A model generated the notes under the pieces. That model was given only the letters and a program-made list of their open reading frames with translations. It did no database searches and had not been told where the DNA came from. The translations under genes and the position numbers were made by a program. A stretch of 64,000 bases of DNA, from contig NZ_JBNPVX010000009.1 of the NCBI RefSeq assembly GCF_050434145.1, forward strand, positions 1 through 64,000. Reading direction: 5' to 3'. Shown here one piece after another: positions 25,282 to 33,103 of this stretch (position 1 is the first letter of the stretch; every line of letters begins with the position of its first letter). The DNA comes from JAISST01 sp050434145. Its GTDB lineage: Bacteria; Fusobacteriota; Fusobacteriia; Fusobacteriales; Fusobacteriaceae.

Positions 25282-26247
25282 TTAGATTTCTTGTGATATT
25301 TTTCTTTTTTTTATTTTATGTGATATTTTATCTTTATTTATTTTTGCAACTATTATTGATACAACTAATGCAGATGTTACTAATTTTAAATCGCTTGGAT
25401 TTAATCCTATTTTTAATGCAAAAGCAATAATAATTCTATAAATAATAGTCCCAATTATTACAACTGTTGTCCCTTTGATAAAATTTAACTTTCCAAATAG
25501 TGCATCTCCTATTATTATCGAAGCAAGAGCAATGACAATAGTCCCTGTTCCCATTCCTACATCAGAAAATCCTTGACTTTGTACATATACCCCACCAGAC
25601 AATGCAACCAATGAGTTTGCTATCATTAACCCTTTTATTTTCAGATTTTCTTCATTTAATCCAAGACCAATAATCAAGCTTTCATTATCCCCCAGAGCTT
25701 TCAATGCAAATCCAAATTTAGTTTTTAGCAAATAATCCATTATTATTTTTACTAAAACTATTAAAATCAATATAACTATAATTGTAGAGACATTTCCATT
25801 AAGTAAATGCTTTGTACTGAATAATGATGCATTTGATTTGGGAATCCATTGTTTAAAAAATTCTTTTAAAACTGAAGTTTCTCCTGATTTAGCCAAAGTA
25901 ACTGCTGATTTTATACTAGCATATGACAAATCTTTTAACCCCATTATCCTTAAATTTACACTGTATAATCCTGTCATTACTATTATACCTGCTAAAAGAT
26001 TGGATACTTTTAATTTAACATGAATAAATCCAGTAAAAAATCCTGCTACTGCCCCACCAATCATAGCAACCAGTAATGCTGTGATTGGATTATAACCCTT
26101 TATTAGCAATGTAGCTGAAATCGCTCCACCTAGCGGAAATGAACCATCAACTGTCATATCTGCAAAATCCAAAATTTTATAAGAAATATAAACTCCTAAT
26201 GACATTATTGCATATATTAATCCTTGTTCTACTGCACCTGAAAACAT
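25282..26247 (-). CDS. ABC transporter permease (TrpY-like, BPD_transp_2 family)
   Basis: A 321-residue polytopic permease resembling LivH/TrpY. Early conserved stretches are GLIYAIMSLGVYISYKILDFADMTVDGSF (about 8-36, broken here by hydrophobic segments) and GGAVAGFFTGFIH. The EAA-like cytoplasmic loop KTKFGFALKALGDNE (about 190-204) contacts the ATPase. It should form a homodimer and serve all four neighbouring TrpX-type binding proteins, since it is the only permease in the cluster. Confidence 0.87.
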   Translation of the reverse strand: MFSGAVEQGLIYAIMSLGVYISYKILDFADMTVDGSFPLGGAISATLLIKGYNPITALLVAMIGGAVAGFFTGFIHVKLKVSNLLAGIIVMTGLYSVNLRIMGLKDLSYASIKSAVTLAKSGETSVLKEFFKQWIPKSNASLFSTKHLLNGNVSTIIVILILIVLVKIIMDYLLKTKFGFALKALGDNESLIIGLGLNEENLKIKGLMIANSLVALSGGVYVQSQGFSDVGMGTGTIVIALASIIIGDALFGKLNFIKGTTVVIIGTIIYRIIIAFALKIGLNPSDLKLVTSALVVSIIVAKINKDKISHKIKKRKISQEI

Positions 26248-26270
26248 TTTATTCCCCTTTTATTTTTATT

Positions 26271-27206
26271 TTATTCTACAATTTTAGCATTTTTCAAAAT
26301 TTCTGAATTCATATTAAGATTATACTTTTCTGCTACTTTTTTATTTATTATTATCAGATTATTCTTTGGTAACTCTATTGGAATATCACTTACTTTTTTC
26401 CCATCAAGGATTTCTGATGCCATCTCTCCTGATCTATATCCAATTTGATAAAAATCTATTGTCTTTGTCATAATAGCACCCATTGGTATTTGATCCTCAG
26501 TTGATGCAAACACAGGTTTATTTGCTTTATTGGCTTTTTCCATAACTAATGCCATTGAAGATACTACCAAGTTATCTGTAGTAAGAAATACCATATCTAC
26601 TTGACCAAGAAGAGCATCTAATGCTGAGCTCATATCATTAATAGAAGTCACTCCATTTTCTATACAATCTATTCCTATATTTTTACTTTCTTCTTTTACT
26701 TTCCCAACAGAAATAATAGAATTTTGCTCACTTGTATTATATAATACCCCAATTTTCTTCACATTCGGCATCAATTCTTTTACCAATTCCAACTGTTCTT
26801 TTATAGGTAATTGATCACTTGTCCCAGTGATATTATTTCCTGTAAGCCCTGCAGCTTGTGGATCTGTCACTGCTGTAATCACTATTGGTATTTCTTTAGT
26901 TGCATTGTATGCTGCTTGTGAACTGGGGGTAGATATTGTAAATATTAGTGTCTTTTTCTTATCTACAAATCCTTTTGCTATCATTTGTGCTGTTCCAAAA
27001 TCACCTTGTGCATTGACAAACTCTATATTTGCATCTATATTTTTGTCTTTGAGAGCAGCTTCAAATCCTTTTCTTGCCAAATCTAATGATGGATGCTCTA
27101 CTATCTGGGTTATTCCTATTTCCAATTTTTTTTGATTTGTAGTTCCTAATAATTGCACTGATATTAATGTAGCTAATCCTAATAATAATATTTTTTTCAA
27201 ATTCAT
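26271..27206 (-). CDS. TrpX-type ABC substrate-binding protein 2
   Basis: A 311-residue periplasmic protein with a signal peptide (about 1-24) and the family motifs IGITQIVEHPSLDLARKGF, AQGDFGTAQMIAKGFV, STPSSQAAYNATKEIP, AAGLTGNNITGTSDQ and YNTSEQNS. It is closest to binding protein 3 (27413-28351): both share AAGLTG.NITGTSD in place of the SGIL..NVTGVS of proteins 1 and 4. It starts after AGGGGGATT and lies 23 bases before the permease gene. Its ligand probably differs from those of proteins 1 and 4; an amino acid is likely, unproven. Confidence 0.86.
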   Translation of the reverse strand: MNLKKILLLGLATLISVQLLGTTNQKKLEIGITQIVEHPSLDLARKGFEAALKDKNIDANIEFVNAQGDFGTAQMIAKGFVDKKKTLIFTISTPSSQAAYNATKEIPIVITAVTDPQAAGLTGNNITGTSDQLPIKEQLELVKELMPNVKKIGVLYNTSEQNSIISVGKVKEESKNIGIDCIENGVTSINDMSSALDALLGQVDMVFLTTDNLVVSSMALVMEKANKANKPVFASTEDQIPMGAIMTKTIDFYQIGYRSGEMASEILDGKKVSDIPIELPKNNLIIINKKVAEKYNLNMNSEILKNAKIVE

Positions 27207-27412
27207 TGTTAATCCCCCTTAAAAAATTCGTAATAAATCTCTATTAATAATAGAACAATGATAACATTCTTTTTTATTTAAGGGTAGATAACAATTAAAT
27301 ATCTTATTTGTTCGTTGCTATTTTTTAAAATATCGTTTTTTAAGTGCTTTCAAGAAGTACACTAATTAAATTTGTTCGTAGAGTTCTTTTATTTATTAAT
27401 CTCTTTTTTATT

Positions 27413-28351
27413 TTATTCTGTTATTTTAGCATTTTCAAATATCTTCAATTTCAAATCAATTCCATATTTTTCAGCCATTTTTTTATTTATCAATACCTGA
27501 TTTACTTTGGGTGGTTCTATTGGCATATCACTTGGATTTTTACCTTCCAATACTTCTACTGCCATTTCTCCAGCTCTATAGCCTATTTGATAAAAATCTA
27601 TTGTTTTAGTCATAAGAGCACCCAAGGGCATATGTCCTGCATCTCCTGCCAATACTGGAACATTTTTTTTATTTGCCAATTCTATCACCAATGTAGCAGA
27701 AGATGAGATCAAATTATCTGTTGTAAGAAAAACCATATCTACTTTTTCTAGCAAATTTTCCATTGCTGGCACTATTTCATTTACTGATGTGACTCCAACT
27801 TCTACATATTTTAATCCCACCTTATCACATTCTGATTTTATATTTCCAATAGAAATTACCGAATTCTGCTCACTCGTATTATAAATCAACCCTATTGTCT
27901 TTACAGTTGGTAGCACTACTTTTATCAATTCTATCTGTTCTCTTATTGGCATAGGATCAGATGTTCCTGTAATGTTCTTGCCTGTTAATCCTGCTGCTAC
28001 TGGGTCAGTCACTGCTGTAATCACTATTGGTATATCTTTGGTTACATTATATACAGTCTGGGCACTGGGAGTAGATATTGCAAAGATCAAATCTTTTTTA
28101 CTATCAACAAACCCTTTTGCTATCATTTGTGAAGTAGCAAAATCCCCTTGTGCATTTTTTACATCAATAACTATTTTATTCAATATTTTCTTATCTTCAA
28201 GTGCATCTTTAAAGCCTTTTCTTGCCAAATCTAATGAAGGGTGTTCTGTGATCTGAGTTATTCCTATATTAAATTTCTTTTCCTCAACTGCCATGGTGCT
28301 AAATTGCCAGGATAGCACCATTACTGATAATAATAATTTTATTTTTTTCAT
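27413..28351 (-). CDS. TrpX-type ABC substrate-binding protein 3
   Basis: A 312-residue periplasmic binding protein: signal peptide (about 1-22), IGITQITEHPSLDLARKGF, AQGDFATSQMIAKGFVDS, STPSAQTVYNVTKDIP, AAGLTGKNITGTSDP and YNTSEQNS. It is clearly a paralogue of protein 2, probably a tandem duplication. ATG 28351 has a TTGGAGATG site; an ATG at 28372 lacks one. The 206-base gap to protein 2 contains no terminator or leader peptide that I can recognise. Confidence 0.86.
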   Translation of the reverse strand: MKKIKLLLSVMVLSWQFSTMAVEEKKFNIGITQITEHPSLDLARKGFKDALEDKKILNKIVIDVKNAQGDFATSQMIAKGFVDSKKDLIFAISTPSAQTVYNVTKDIPIVITAVTDPVAAGLTGKNITGTSDPMPIREQIELIKVVLPTVKTIGLIYNTSEQNSVISIGNIKSECDKVGLKYVEVGVTSVNEIVPAMENLLEKVDMVFLTTDNLISSSATLVIELANKKNVPVLAGDAGHMPLGALMTKTIDFYQIGYRAGEMAVEVLEGKNPSDMPIEPPKVNQVLINKKMAEKYGIDLKLKIFENAKITE

Positions 28352-28450
28352 ATTTTTCATCTCCAAATTCATAATTTATATCTATTATTAAATAAGTCAT
28401 CATATTTTTATTAATTAAATTACATAAAGTATCTTATTTTCAAAATTACA

Positions 28451-29374
28451 TTAATTTTTTATATTAAATTTTTTAGCTACTTCATTATTTATCAATCTTT
28501 CTGATTTCTTCACAATTTCATAAGGTATATTTTCTACTTTTTCACCATTTAAATATTTTATTATCATCTCCCCTGTTTGATACCCTACTTCATACTCTGA
28601 AATAGCTTCTGAAGCCAAAGCACCCTGATCTACAAAGCTTTTAGTTGCTCCTATTATTGGGATGTTTTTCTTTTTACATTTTTCTACTATCAAAGGATAA
28701 GATGAAGCTATCATATTATCTGTGGAAGTATATAGAACATCTATTTTATTCAATAATATATCTAAGGCACTTGATATCTCATTAATATTAGTAATACCTG
28801 TTGCAATTACCTCATATCCTTTTTCTTTTCCCAATTTTTTTAATTCTTCTGTTGTATCTGAAGAATTCTTTTCACTGGTATTATACAGAGTGCCGATTTT
28901 TTTTGCATTTGGTAATAATTCTTTTACTAATAATATTTGTTTTTCTATTGGAGTCCTATCACTTACACCAGTTACATTTTTCTGTAAAATTCCTGATGTT
29001 TCAGGATAAGTTACGACAGAAAAGAATACAGGTTTTTCTTTCATTGTATTCACTAATGCTTGTGCACTTGGAGTAGAAATAGCTACACCAATATCTACTT
29101 TTTCATTAAATTCTTGTCCTATCATTTGAGCTGTACCAAAGTCTCCTTGTGAATTTTTATATATAATTTTTACCTTCCCTTCACCATAACCATTCTTTTC
29201 TAAGGCCTCAATCACACCTCTTCTGCTATCATCCAAGGCAGGATGTTCTACTATTTGAGTTATCCCAATGGTTATTTCTTCTGTATTGGTTGCTGCTTTA
29301 GACTCCTTTGTATATGTAAACAGGAACATTAATATCGATATTCCTGCTATCAATCCCCCTTTTATCCCTTTCAT
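28451..29374 (-). CDS. TrpX-type ABC substrate-binding protein 4 (predicted tyrosine/aromatic)
   Basis: A 307-residue periplasmic binding protein with a signal peptide (about 1-28), IGITQIVEHPALDDSRRG, SQGDFGTAQMIG, STPSAQALVNTMKEKP, SGILQKNVTGVSDR and YNTSEKNSS. It is most similar to protein 1. It is the first structural gene behind a leader peptide with five Tyr codons and a complete attenuator, from which I infer tyrosine, or aromatic amino acids in general, as substrate of the operon. The start follows AGGAGGAAAA. Confidence 0.87.
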   Translation of the reverse strand: MKGIKGGLIAGISILMFLFTYTKESKAATNTEEITIGITQIVEHPALDDSRRGVIEALEKNGYGEGKVKIIYKNSQGDFGTAQMIGQEFNEKVDIGVAISTPSAQALVNTMKEKPVFFSVVTYPETSGILQKNVTGVSDRTPIEKQILLVKELLPNAKKIGTLYNTSEKNSSDTTEELKKLGKEKGYEVIATGITNINEISSALDILLNKIDVLYTSTDNMIASSYPLIVEKCKKKNIPIIGATKSFVDQGALASEAISEYEVGYQTGEMIIKYLNGEKVENIPYEIVKKSERLINNEVAKKFNIKN

Positions 29375-29467
29375 TTTTCCTCCTAATTTTTTTATTAAAT
29401 ACTAACTAATTAATATAACAATATTCTATGTTTTTCATTTTGTTCATTGTTCCTAATAAATAAAAGA

Positions 29468-29495
29468 ATCCCTGCTCATATGTATAAGCAGGGAT
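29468..29495 (-). terminator. Second hairpin of the tyrosine leader
   Basis: On the minus strand a 9-bp stem ATCCCTGCT/AGCAGGGAT (complements of 29487-29495 and 29468-29476) with a 10-base loop is followed by TCTTTTATTTATT. It comes 20-odd bases after the main attenuator hairpin and looks like a back-up terminator or an RNA-stabilising hairpin. Confidence 0.6.
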
Positions 29496-29514
29496 AATTT
29501 AAAAAATTATCTAA

Positions 29515-29544
29515 TAAAAAAGACCTATTCTAGGAATAGGTCTT
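29515..29544 (-). terminator. Attenuator terminator of the tyrosine leader (segments 3:4)
   Basis: On the minus strand AAGACCTATTC (complement of 29534-29544) pairs perfectly over 11 bp with GAATAGGTCTT (complement of 29520-29530) around a 3-base loop and is followed by six T residues (29515-29520). It begins 36 bases past the stop codon of the Tyr-rich leader frame and is a strong intrinsic terminator. Confidence 0.85.
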
Positions 29545-29654
29545 AAAATAATTCTAATATATATTCATCGAAACATGAACTAAAATGGCAAAAACCTATT
29601 CACCTGCTTACTATTCTTATTGTAGTTATTGATATAATAATAAGAATTTTGCCA
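29534..29654 (-). promoter_or_regulatory. Tyrosine attenuator: alternative RNA pairings 1:2 and 2:3
   Basis: Minus-strand RNA segments. Segment 1: TGGCAAAA (complement of 29647-29654), beginning at the Trp10 codon just before the Tyr14-16 run. Segment 2: GAATAGGTTTTTGCCA (complement of 29586-29601). Segment 3: the terminator 5' arm (29534-29544). Segment 1 pairs with TTTTGCCA of segment 2, extended by an inner 9-bp stem ATTCTTATT/AATAAGAAT that encloses the Tyr codons. The GAATAGGT part of segment 2 pairs exactly (8 bp) with ACCTATTC of segment 3, abolishing the terminator. A ribosome stalled at the Tyr codons masks segment 1 and frees 2:3; a ribosome reaching the stop at 29580 covers segment 2 and lets 3:4 form. 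Confidence 0.8.
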
Positions 29655-29681
29655 ATAAGCACATGTAAATAAATTAACCAT
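29580..29681 (-). CDS. Tyr-rich leader peptide (33 aa)
   Basis: An open frame of 33 codons beginning MVNLFTCAYWQNSYYYINNY contains five Tyr codons (residues 9, 14, 15, 16, 20; four TAT, one TAC) and one Trp (10). An AGGTGGTG ribosome binding site lies about 9 bases before ATG. It begins about 33 bases after a predicted transcription start and its stop is positioned so that a terminating ribosome covers attenuator segment 2. The peptide itself probably has no function beyond sensing charged tRNA(Tyr). Confidence 0.78.
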   Translation of the reverse strand: MVNLFTCAYWQNSYYYINNYNKNSKQVNRFLPF

Positions 29682-29720
29682 TTTGATTCACCACCTTTTT
29701 TAATTTCTTTTGATAAAGTA

Positions 29721-29749
29721 AGAATACACTATTTTTTTTTATTTGTCAA
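29721..29749 (-). promoter_or_regulatory. Promoter of the tyrosine-regulated transporter operon
   Basis: On the minus strand TTGACA (complement of 29744-29749), a 17-base A-rich spacer and TATTCT (complement of 29721-29726). Transcription would start near 29714, giving a leader of about 340 bases ahead of binding protein 4 that contains the Tyr leader frame and two hairpins. Confidence 0.75.
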
Positions 29750-29845
29750 TTTTTTTTTATAATTTGTTTATTTTTTATTGCCAACTATTGTTAATGCCAT
29801 ATTTTTCAAGAAATTATAATTTAATAAATTTATTTAAAAATAATT

Positions 29846-30247
29846 CTATTGATTTATAGTTATTCTTGTTCCATCAGATAATTCCAATATTTGAGATTTT
29901 CCATCAGAGTATATCACTTTAGCATTATGAGTTCTCCTTGATGATCTTTCTGCTGATCTCAATTCCGCTTCTCTTCTATTAAGATCTCTCTCTCTCCTGC
30001 TAAGTTCTCTGTCATAACTATTGTCATTAGCTGATGCTATTGCAGAACCTATTATAATTGCCCCAGTAACTGCTGCAAATGTTCCCCAGCCATGTCTGCT
30101 CGAATAATGCCCTCTGTAACTTCTACTAGGACCTCTTCTGCTACTATGTGATCTATATCCACCTCTACCACCTCTGGGCGCTGCTTGCAAAAGTGGTGTA
30201 AATATAGTCATTGAAGTAATTAAAAACATTACTAATATTTTTTTCAT
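29846..30247 (-). CDS. Small secreted Gly/Arg/Ser-rich protein with glycine-zipper helix
   Basis: A 133-residue protein of unknown function. Visible parts: signal peptide (about 1-22, cleavage near LLQA|A); a low-complexity basic segment rich in G, R, S, Y and H (24-53); a hydrophobic helix with small residues, GTFAAVTGAIIIGSAIASA (55-73); a charged helix of RE repeats such as DRELSRRERDLNRREAELR (78-96); and a short C-terminal beta segment ending GTRITINQ. It could be an envelope or outer-membrane associated protein. It has a strong AAAGGAGG site and appears monocistronic: MITE copy 4 lies upstream and the Tyr-operon promoter lies downstream. Confidence 0.75.
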   Translation of the reverse strand: MKKILVMFLITSMTIFTPLLQAAPRGGRGGYRSHSSRRGPSRSYRGHYSSRHGWGTFAAVTGAIIIGSAIASANDNSYDRELSRRERDLNRREAELRSAERSSRRTHNAKVIYSDGKSQILELSDGTRITINQ

Positions 30248-30274
30248 TATACCTCCTTTTTACATCACACTCTA

Positions 30275-30443
30275 GTTAATTACAAAATTAATTTTTACCT
30301 CATAACCTTACTCTTTTATACATTAATGAAATATATTTTTCTTTCAGCTTGGCCTTTGTCTTCGCTGGTAGCAGAGAAACTCTAAGATATCAATAAATAT
30401 TTGTAATAAATAATAAAAAAAATTCACATTTCACAACTGTCTA
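30275..30443. mobile_element. MITE-like element, copy 4
   Basis: A non-coding element of about 169 bp between recR and the small secreted-protein gene. It is flanked by ACATCACACTCTA (30262-30274) and ACATCACATTCTA (30444-30456), a 13-base direct repeat with one mismatch, a convincing target duplication. The right end (TTTCACAACTGTCTA) and the preceding A-rich tract match the other copies, and the left part (AATTAATTTTTACCT) matches copy 2. It is the most diverged copy. It lies 9 bases after the recR stop, counting the duplication. Confidence 0.7.
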
Positions 30444-30464
30444 ACATCACATTCTATAATATTT

Positions 30465-31058
30465 TCAGATTTCATTTCTAGAATCTAATGCCTTAGTTAT
30501 AGTGGCCACATCTGCAAATTCAATATTACCACCAATTGGAATTCCACTAGCTAACTTAGTAACTTTTACCCCAAAAGGTTTTAATAGTTTAGCTAAATAA
30601 GCTGCTGTAATTTCACCATCAAAATCAGGACTCAATCCTAATATAACTTCACTAATTTCATTTTTTGTTATTCGTTCAAACAAACTTTTTATGTTAAGCT
30701 TTTCTGGTGTAACTCCATTCAGTGGTGCAATCTTCCCAAACAACACATGATATCCACCTTTATATTTCCCAGTTTTTTCAAAGGATATAATATCTCTGCT
30801 ATTTTCAACCACACATATTATGCTTTTGTTTCGGGATTCATCAGCACAAATATCACATAACGTCTTCTCACTATAATTTCCACAAGAAACGCATTGCTTA
30901 ATATTTTCTTTAGCATTCTGTAATGCTTCTGCAAATTTGTTTACATCTTCGTTTTTCATTGATAAAACATGAAAGGCCAGTCGTGTTGCATTTTTTCTTC
31001 CAATTCCTGGCAATTTATTAAATTCATCAATTAAAATTTCCAATGATTTTGTTGCCAT
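30465..31058 (-). CDS. recR: Recombination mediator RecR
   Basis: Works with RecF and RecO to load RecA at gaps. The 197 residues contain the helix-hairpin-helix LPGIGRKNATRLAFH (about 16-30), a C4 zinc finger (CVSCGNYSEKTLCDIC, about 56-71) and a Toprim domain (about 80-175) with VVENSRDI and the C-terminal GIPIGGNIEFAD Walker-like motif. No dnaX or ybaB lies beside it, unlike in many genomes; the upstream neighbour is pfkA. Confidence 0.95.
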   Translation of the reverse strand: MATKSLEILIDEFNKLPGIGRKNATRLAFHVLSMKNEDVNKFAEALQNAKENIKQCVSCGNYSEKTLCDICADESRNKSIICVVENSRDIISFEKTGKYKGGYHVLFGKIAPLNGVTPEKLNIKSLFERITKNEISEVILGLSPDFDGEITAAYLAKLLKPFGVKVTKLASGIPIGGNIEFADVATITKALDSRNEI

Positions 31059-31132
31059 TATAACTCCTTATATTTATATATAATGTATTTTATATTATCT
31101 TTATGTCATGAATATGTCTGAATTCAATTAAA

Positions 31133-32098
31133 TTATTTACTCAACAAGAAAGCTAGATCATGATCATCCATAATATCATAACTTCTTTCACCTTCCCAAG
31201 AATAAGCGAGAGGATGTGTTACTATTCTATTGGATTCTATCCCAACCATAACTCCACCTTCATCATTTTCTAATATTTCAACAGCTTTATTTCCCATTCT
31301 TGCTGCAAGAATTCTATCAAAACTAGACGGAGCACCACCCCTTTGAACATGACCTAGTACAACTGTTCTGATTTCAGTAGACAATTTTTCTTCCAAATTT
31401 TTTGCTATTTCATCAACTTTTCCCACTCCCTCAGATACTAAAACTATATCATGCAATTTTCCTTTTTTTCTTCTTTCTTTTATCTGAAGTGCTAACAAAT
31501 CAATAGGATTTTCCATTTCAGGAATCAATACACCATCTCCACCACCAGCAATACAAGCTTGTAATGCCAAATCCCCTGCATGTCTTCCCATTACTTCTAT
31601 CATTACTGTTCGTTCATGTGAAGTAGCTGTATCTCTTATCTTTGAAATAGCATCTAATATTGTGTTCAAACATGTATCAAAACCTAATGTATAATCTGTC
31701 CCTTTTATATCGTTATCTATTGTCCCTGGTATGCCAACTACTTTTATTCCATGCTCTTGATACAATGCATCTGCCCCTCTATAAGACCCATCTCCACCTA
31801 TTACAACTACCCCTTCAATTTCACGTTTCTTTAGATTTTGAGCAGCTATTGCTCTGAATTTTGGGTCTTTAAATTCCAAACACCTTGCTGTTAACAGTAC
31901 AGTGCCACCTTTATCAACTATCCCAGATAAAAATCTATTATCCATTGGAAAAATTTCATCATTTAACATTCCCAAATATCCTCTTTGAATCCCAAAGACC
32001 TTTATTCCTTTATACATAGCTATTTTTCCAACTGCTCTTATTGCAGCATTCATTCCTGGAGAATCTCCCCCACTTGTCAAAATACCTATTTTTTTCAT
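31133..32098 (-). CDS. pfkA: 6-phosphofructokinase
   Basis: ATP-dependent phosphofructokinase of glycolysis, 321 residues as usual for the bacterial type. Visible motifs are GILTSGGDSPGMNAAIR (about 5-21), GGDGSYRGA (about 102-110, ATP site), PGTIDNDIKGTD with catalytic Asp (about 124-135) and EVMGRHAGDLAL (about 168-179). It lies 26 bases after accA, so it may be cotranscribed with the acetyl-CoA carboxylase subunits. Confidence 0.96.
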   Translation of the reverse strand: MKKIGILTSGGDSPGMNAAIRAVGKIAMYKGIKVFGIQRGYLGMLNDEIFPMDNRFLSGIVDKGGTVLLTARCLEFKDPKFRAIAAQNLKKREIEGVVVIGGDGSYRGADALYQEHGIKVVGIPGTIDNDIKGTDYTLGFDTCLNTILDAISKIRDTATSHERTVMIEVMGRHAGDLALQACIAGGGDGVLIPEMENPIDLLALQIKERRKKGKLHDIVLVSEGVGKVDEIAKNLEEKLSTEIRTVVLGHVQRGGAPSSFDRILAARMGNKAVEILENDEGGVMVGIESNRIVTHPLAYSWEGERSYDIMDDHDLAFLLSK

Positions 32099-32124
32099 GC
32101 TATTCCCCCAAAATTCTTTAGAAA

Positions 32125-33084
32125 TTAGTGATTACTAAATTCTTTTCCAACATAGTATCCAACATTTCTAAATTTATCATATCTTTGTTCTATCAATTCT
32201 TCTTTAGAAAGTTTTTTTAATTCCTCAAAAGTGTCTAAAACTACTTTCTTAAGATTTTCTGCTGATGTCTTATGACTTCTATGTGCACCACCTGATGGCT
32301 CTTCAATAATTCCATCTATTACTTTCAATTCATAGAGGCTTTTGGCAGATATTCTCAGATTTTCTGCTGCTTCTGCTGATCTAGAAGAATCTTTATATAA
32401 TATTGCTGCACACCCTTCTGGAGAAATAACCGAATAGATTGAATTCTCCATCATAAATATTCTATCTGTAACTCCTAAGCCAAGTGCACCACCACTTCCA
32501 CCTTCTCCAATTACTACAGAAATCATTGGAGTTGCTATTCCACTTAATTCCATCAAATTTCTTGCTATTGCTTCTCCTTGTCCATGCTTTTCTGCTTCTA
32601 TTCCTGGGTATGCTCCAGGTGTATCTATAAAAAATAAAATTGGTATATTGAATCTTTCTGCCATCTTAGAAAGTCTTAACGCTTTTCTATAGCCTTCAGG
32701 ATTAGCCATTCCAAAATTTCTCAATAATTTTTCATCTGTTGTTCTACCTTTTTGATGGCCAATAATCATTACTTTTTTTCCATCAATTTTTCCTAAACCA
32801 CCTACAATTGCTGGATCATCTCTATATAATCTATCCCCATGTAATTCTACAAAATCAGTCATCATATATTCTATATAATCTAGTGTATATGGCCTATTTG
32901 GATTTCTGGATATTTTCACTATATCCCATGCTGACATATTATTGTAAGCTTCTTTAATTTTTTCTTCTCTTTCTTCTTCCAATTTTTTTATTTGAATTGA
33001 TAAATCAATTTCTTTTTCTTCAGAAAATCTCTTTAACTCTTCGATTTTTTTATCTATTTCGATTATCTCTTTTTCAAAATTCAT
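32125..33084 (-). CDS. accA: Acetyl-CoA carboxylase carboxyltransferase subunit alpha
   Basis: With AccD forms the carboxyltransferase that moves CO2 from carboxybiotin to acetyl-CoA, giving malonyl-CoA for fatty acid synthesis. The 319 residues start with a helical N-terminal region, then the crotonase-like domain with GHQKGRTTDEKLLRNFGMANPEGYRKA (family hallmark; about 120-146), DTPGAYPGIEAEKHGQGEAIA and GEGGSGGALGLG. ATG 33084 has a GGTGG site; an ATG at 33111 would overlap accD by 8 bases and lacks one. accB and accC are not in the window. Confidence 0.95.
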   Translation of the reverse strand: MNFEKEIIEIDKKIEELKRFSEEKEIDLSIQIKKLEEEREEKIKEAYNNMSAWDIVKISRNPNRPYTLDYIEYMMTDFVELHGDRLYRDDPAIVGGLGKIDGKKVMIIGHQKGRTTDEKLLRNFGMANPEGYRKALRLSKMAERFNIPILFFIDTPGAYPGIEAEKHGQGEAIARNLMELSGIATPMISVVIGEGGSGGALGLGVTDRIFMMENSIYSVISPEGCAAILYKDSSRSAEAAENLRISAKSLYELKVIDGIIEEPSGGAHRSHKTSAENLKKVVLDTFEELKKLSKEELIEQRYDKFRNVGYYVGKEFSNH

Positions 33085-33103
33085 TTTTCCACCACCATAT
33101 TGA

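Noticed and set aside
27207..27412. A third leader peptide in front of binding protein 2
   Set aside because: The only short frames (for example one beginning GTGTAC near 27363) have no ribosome binding site, no run of one amino acid and no following terminator.
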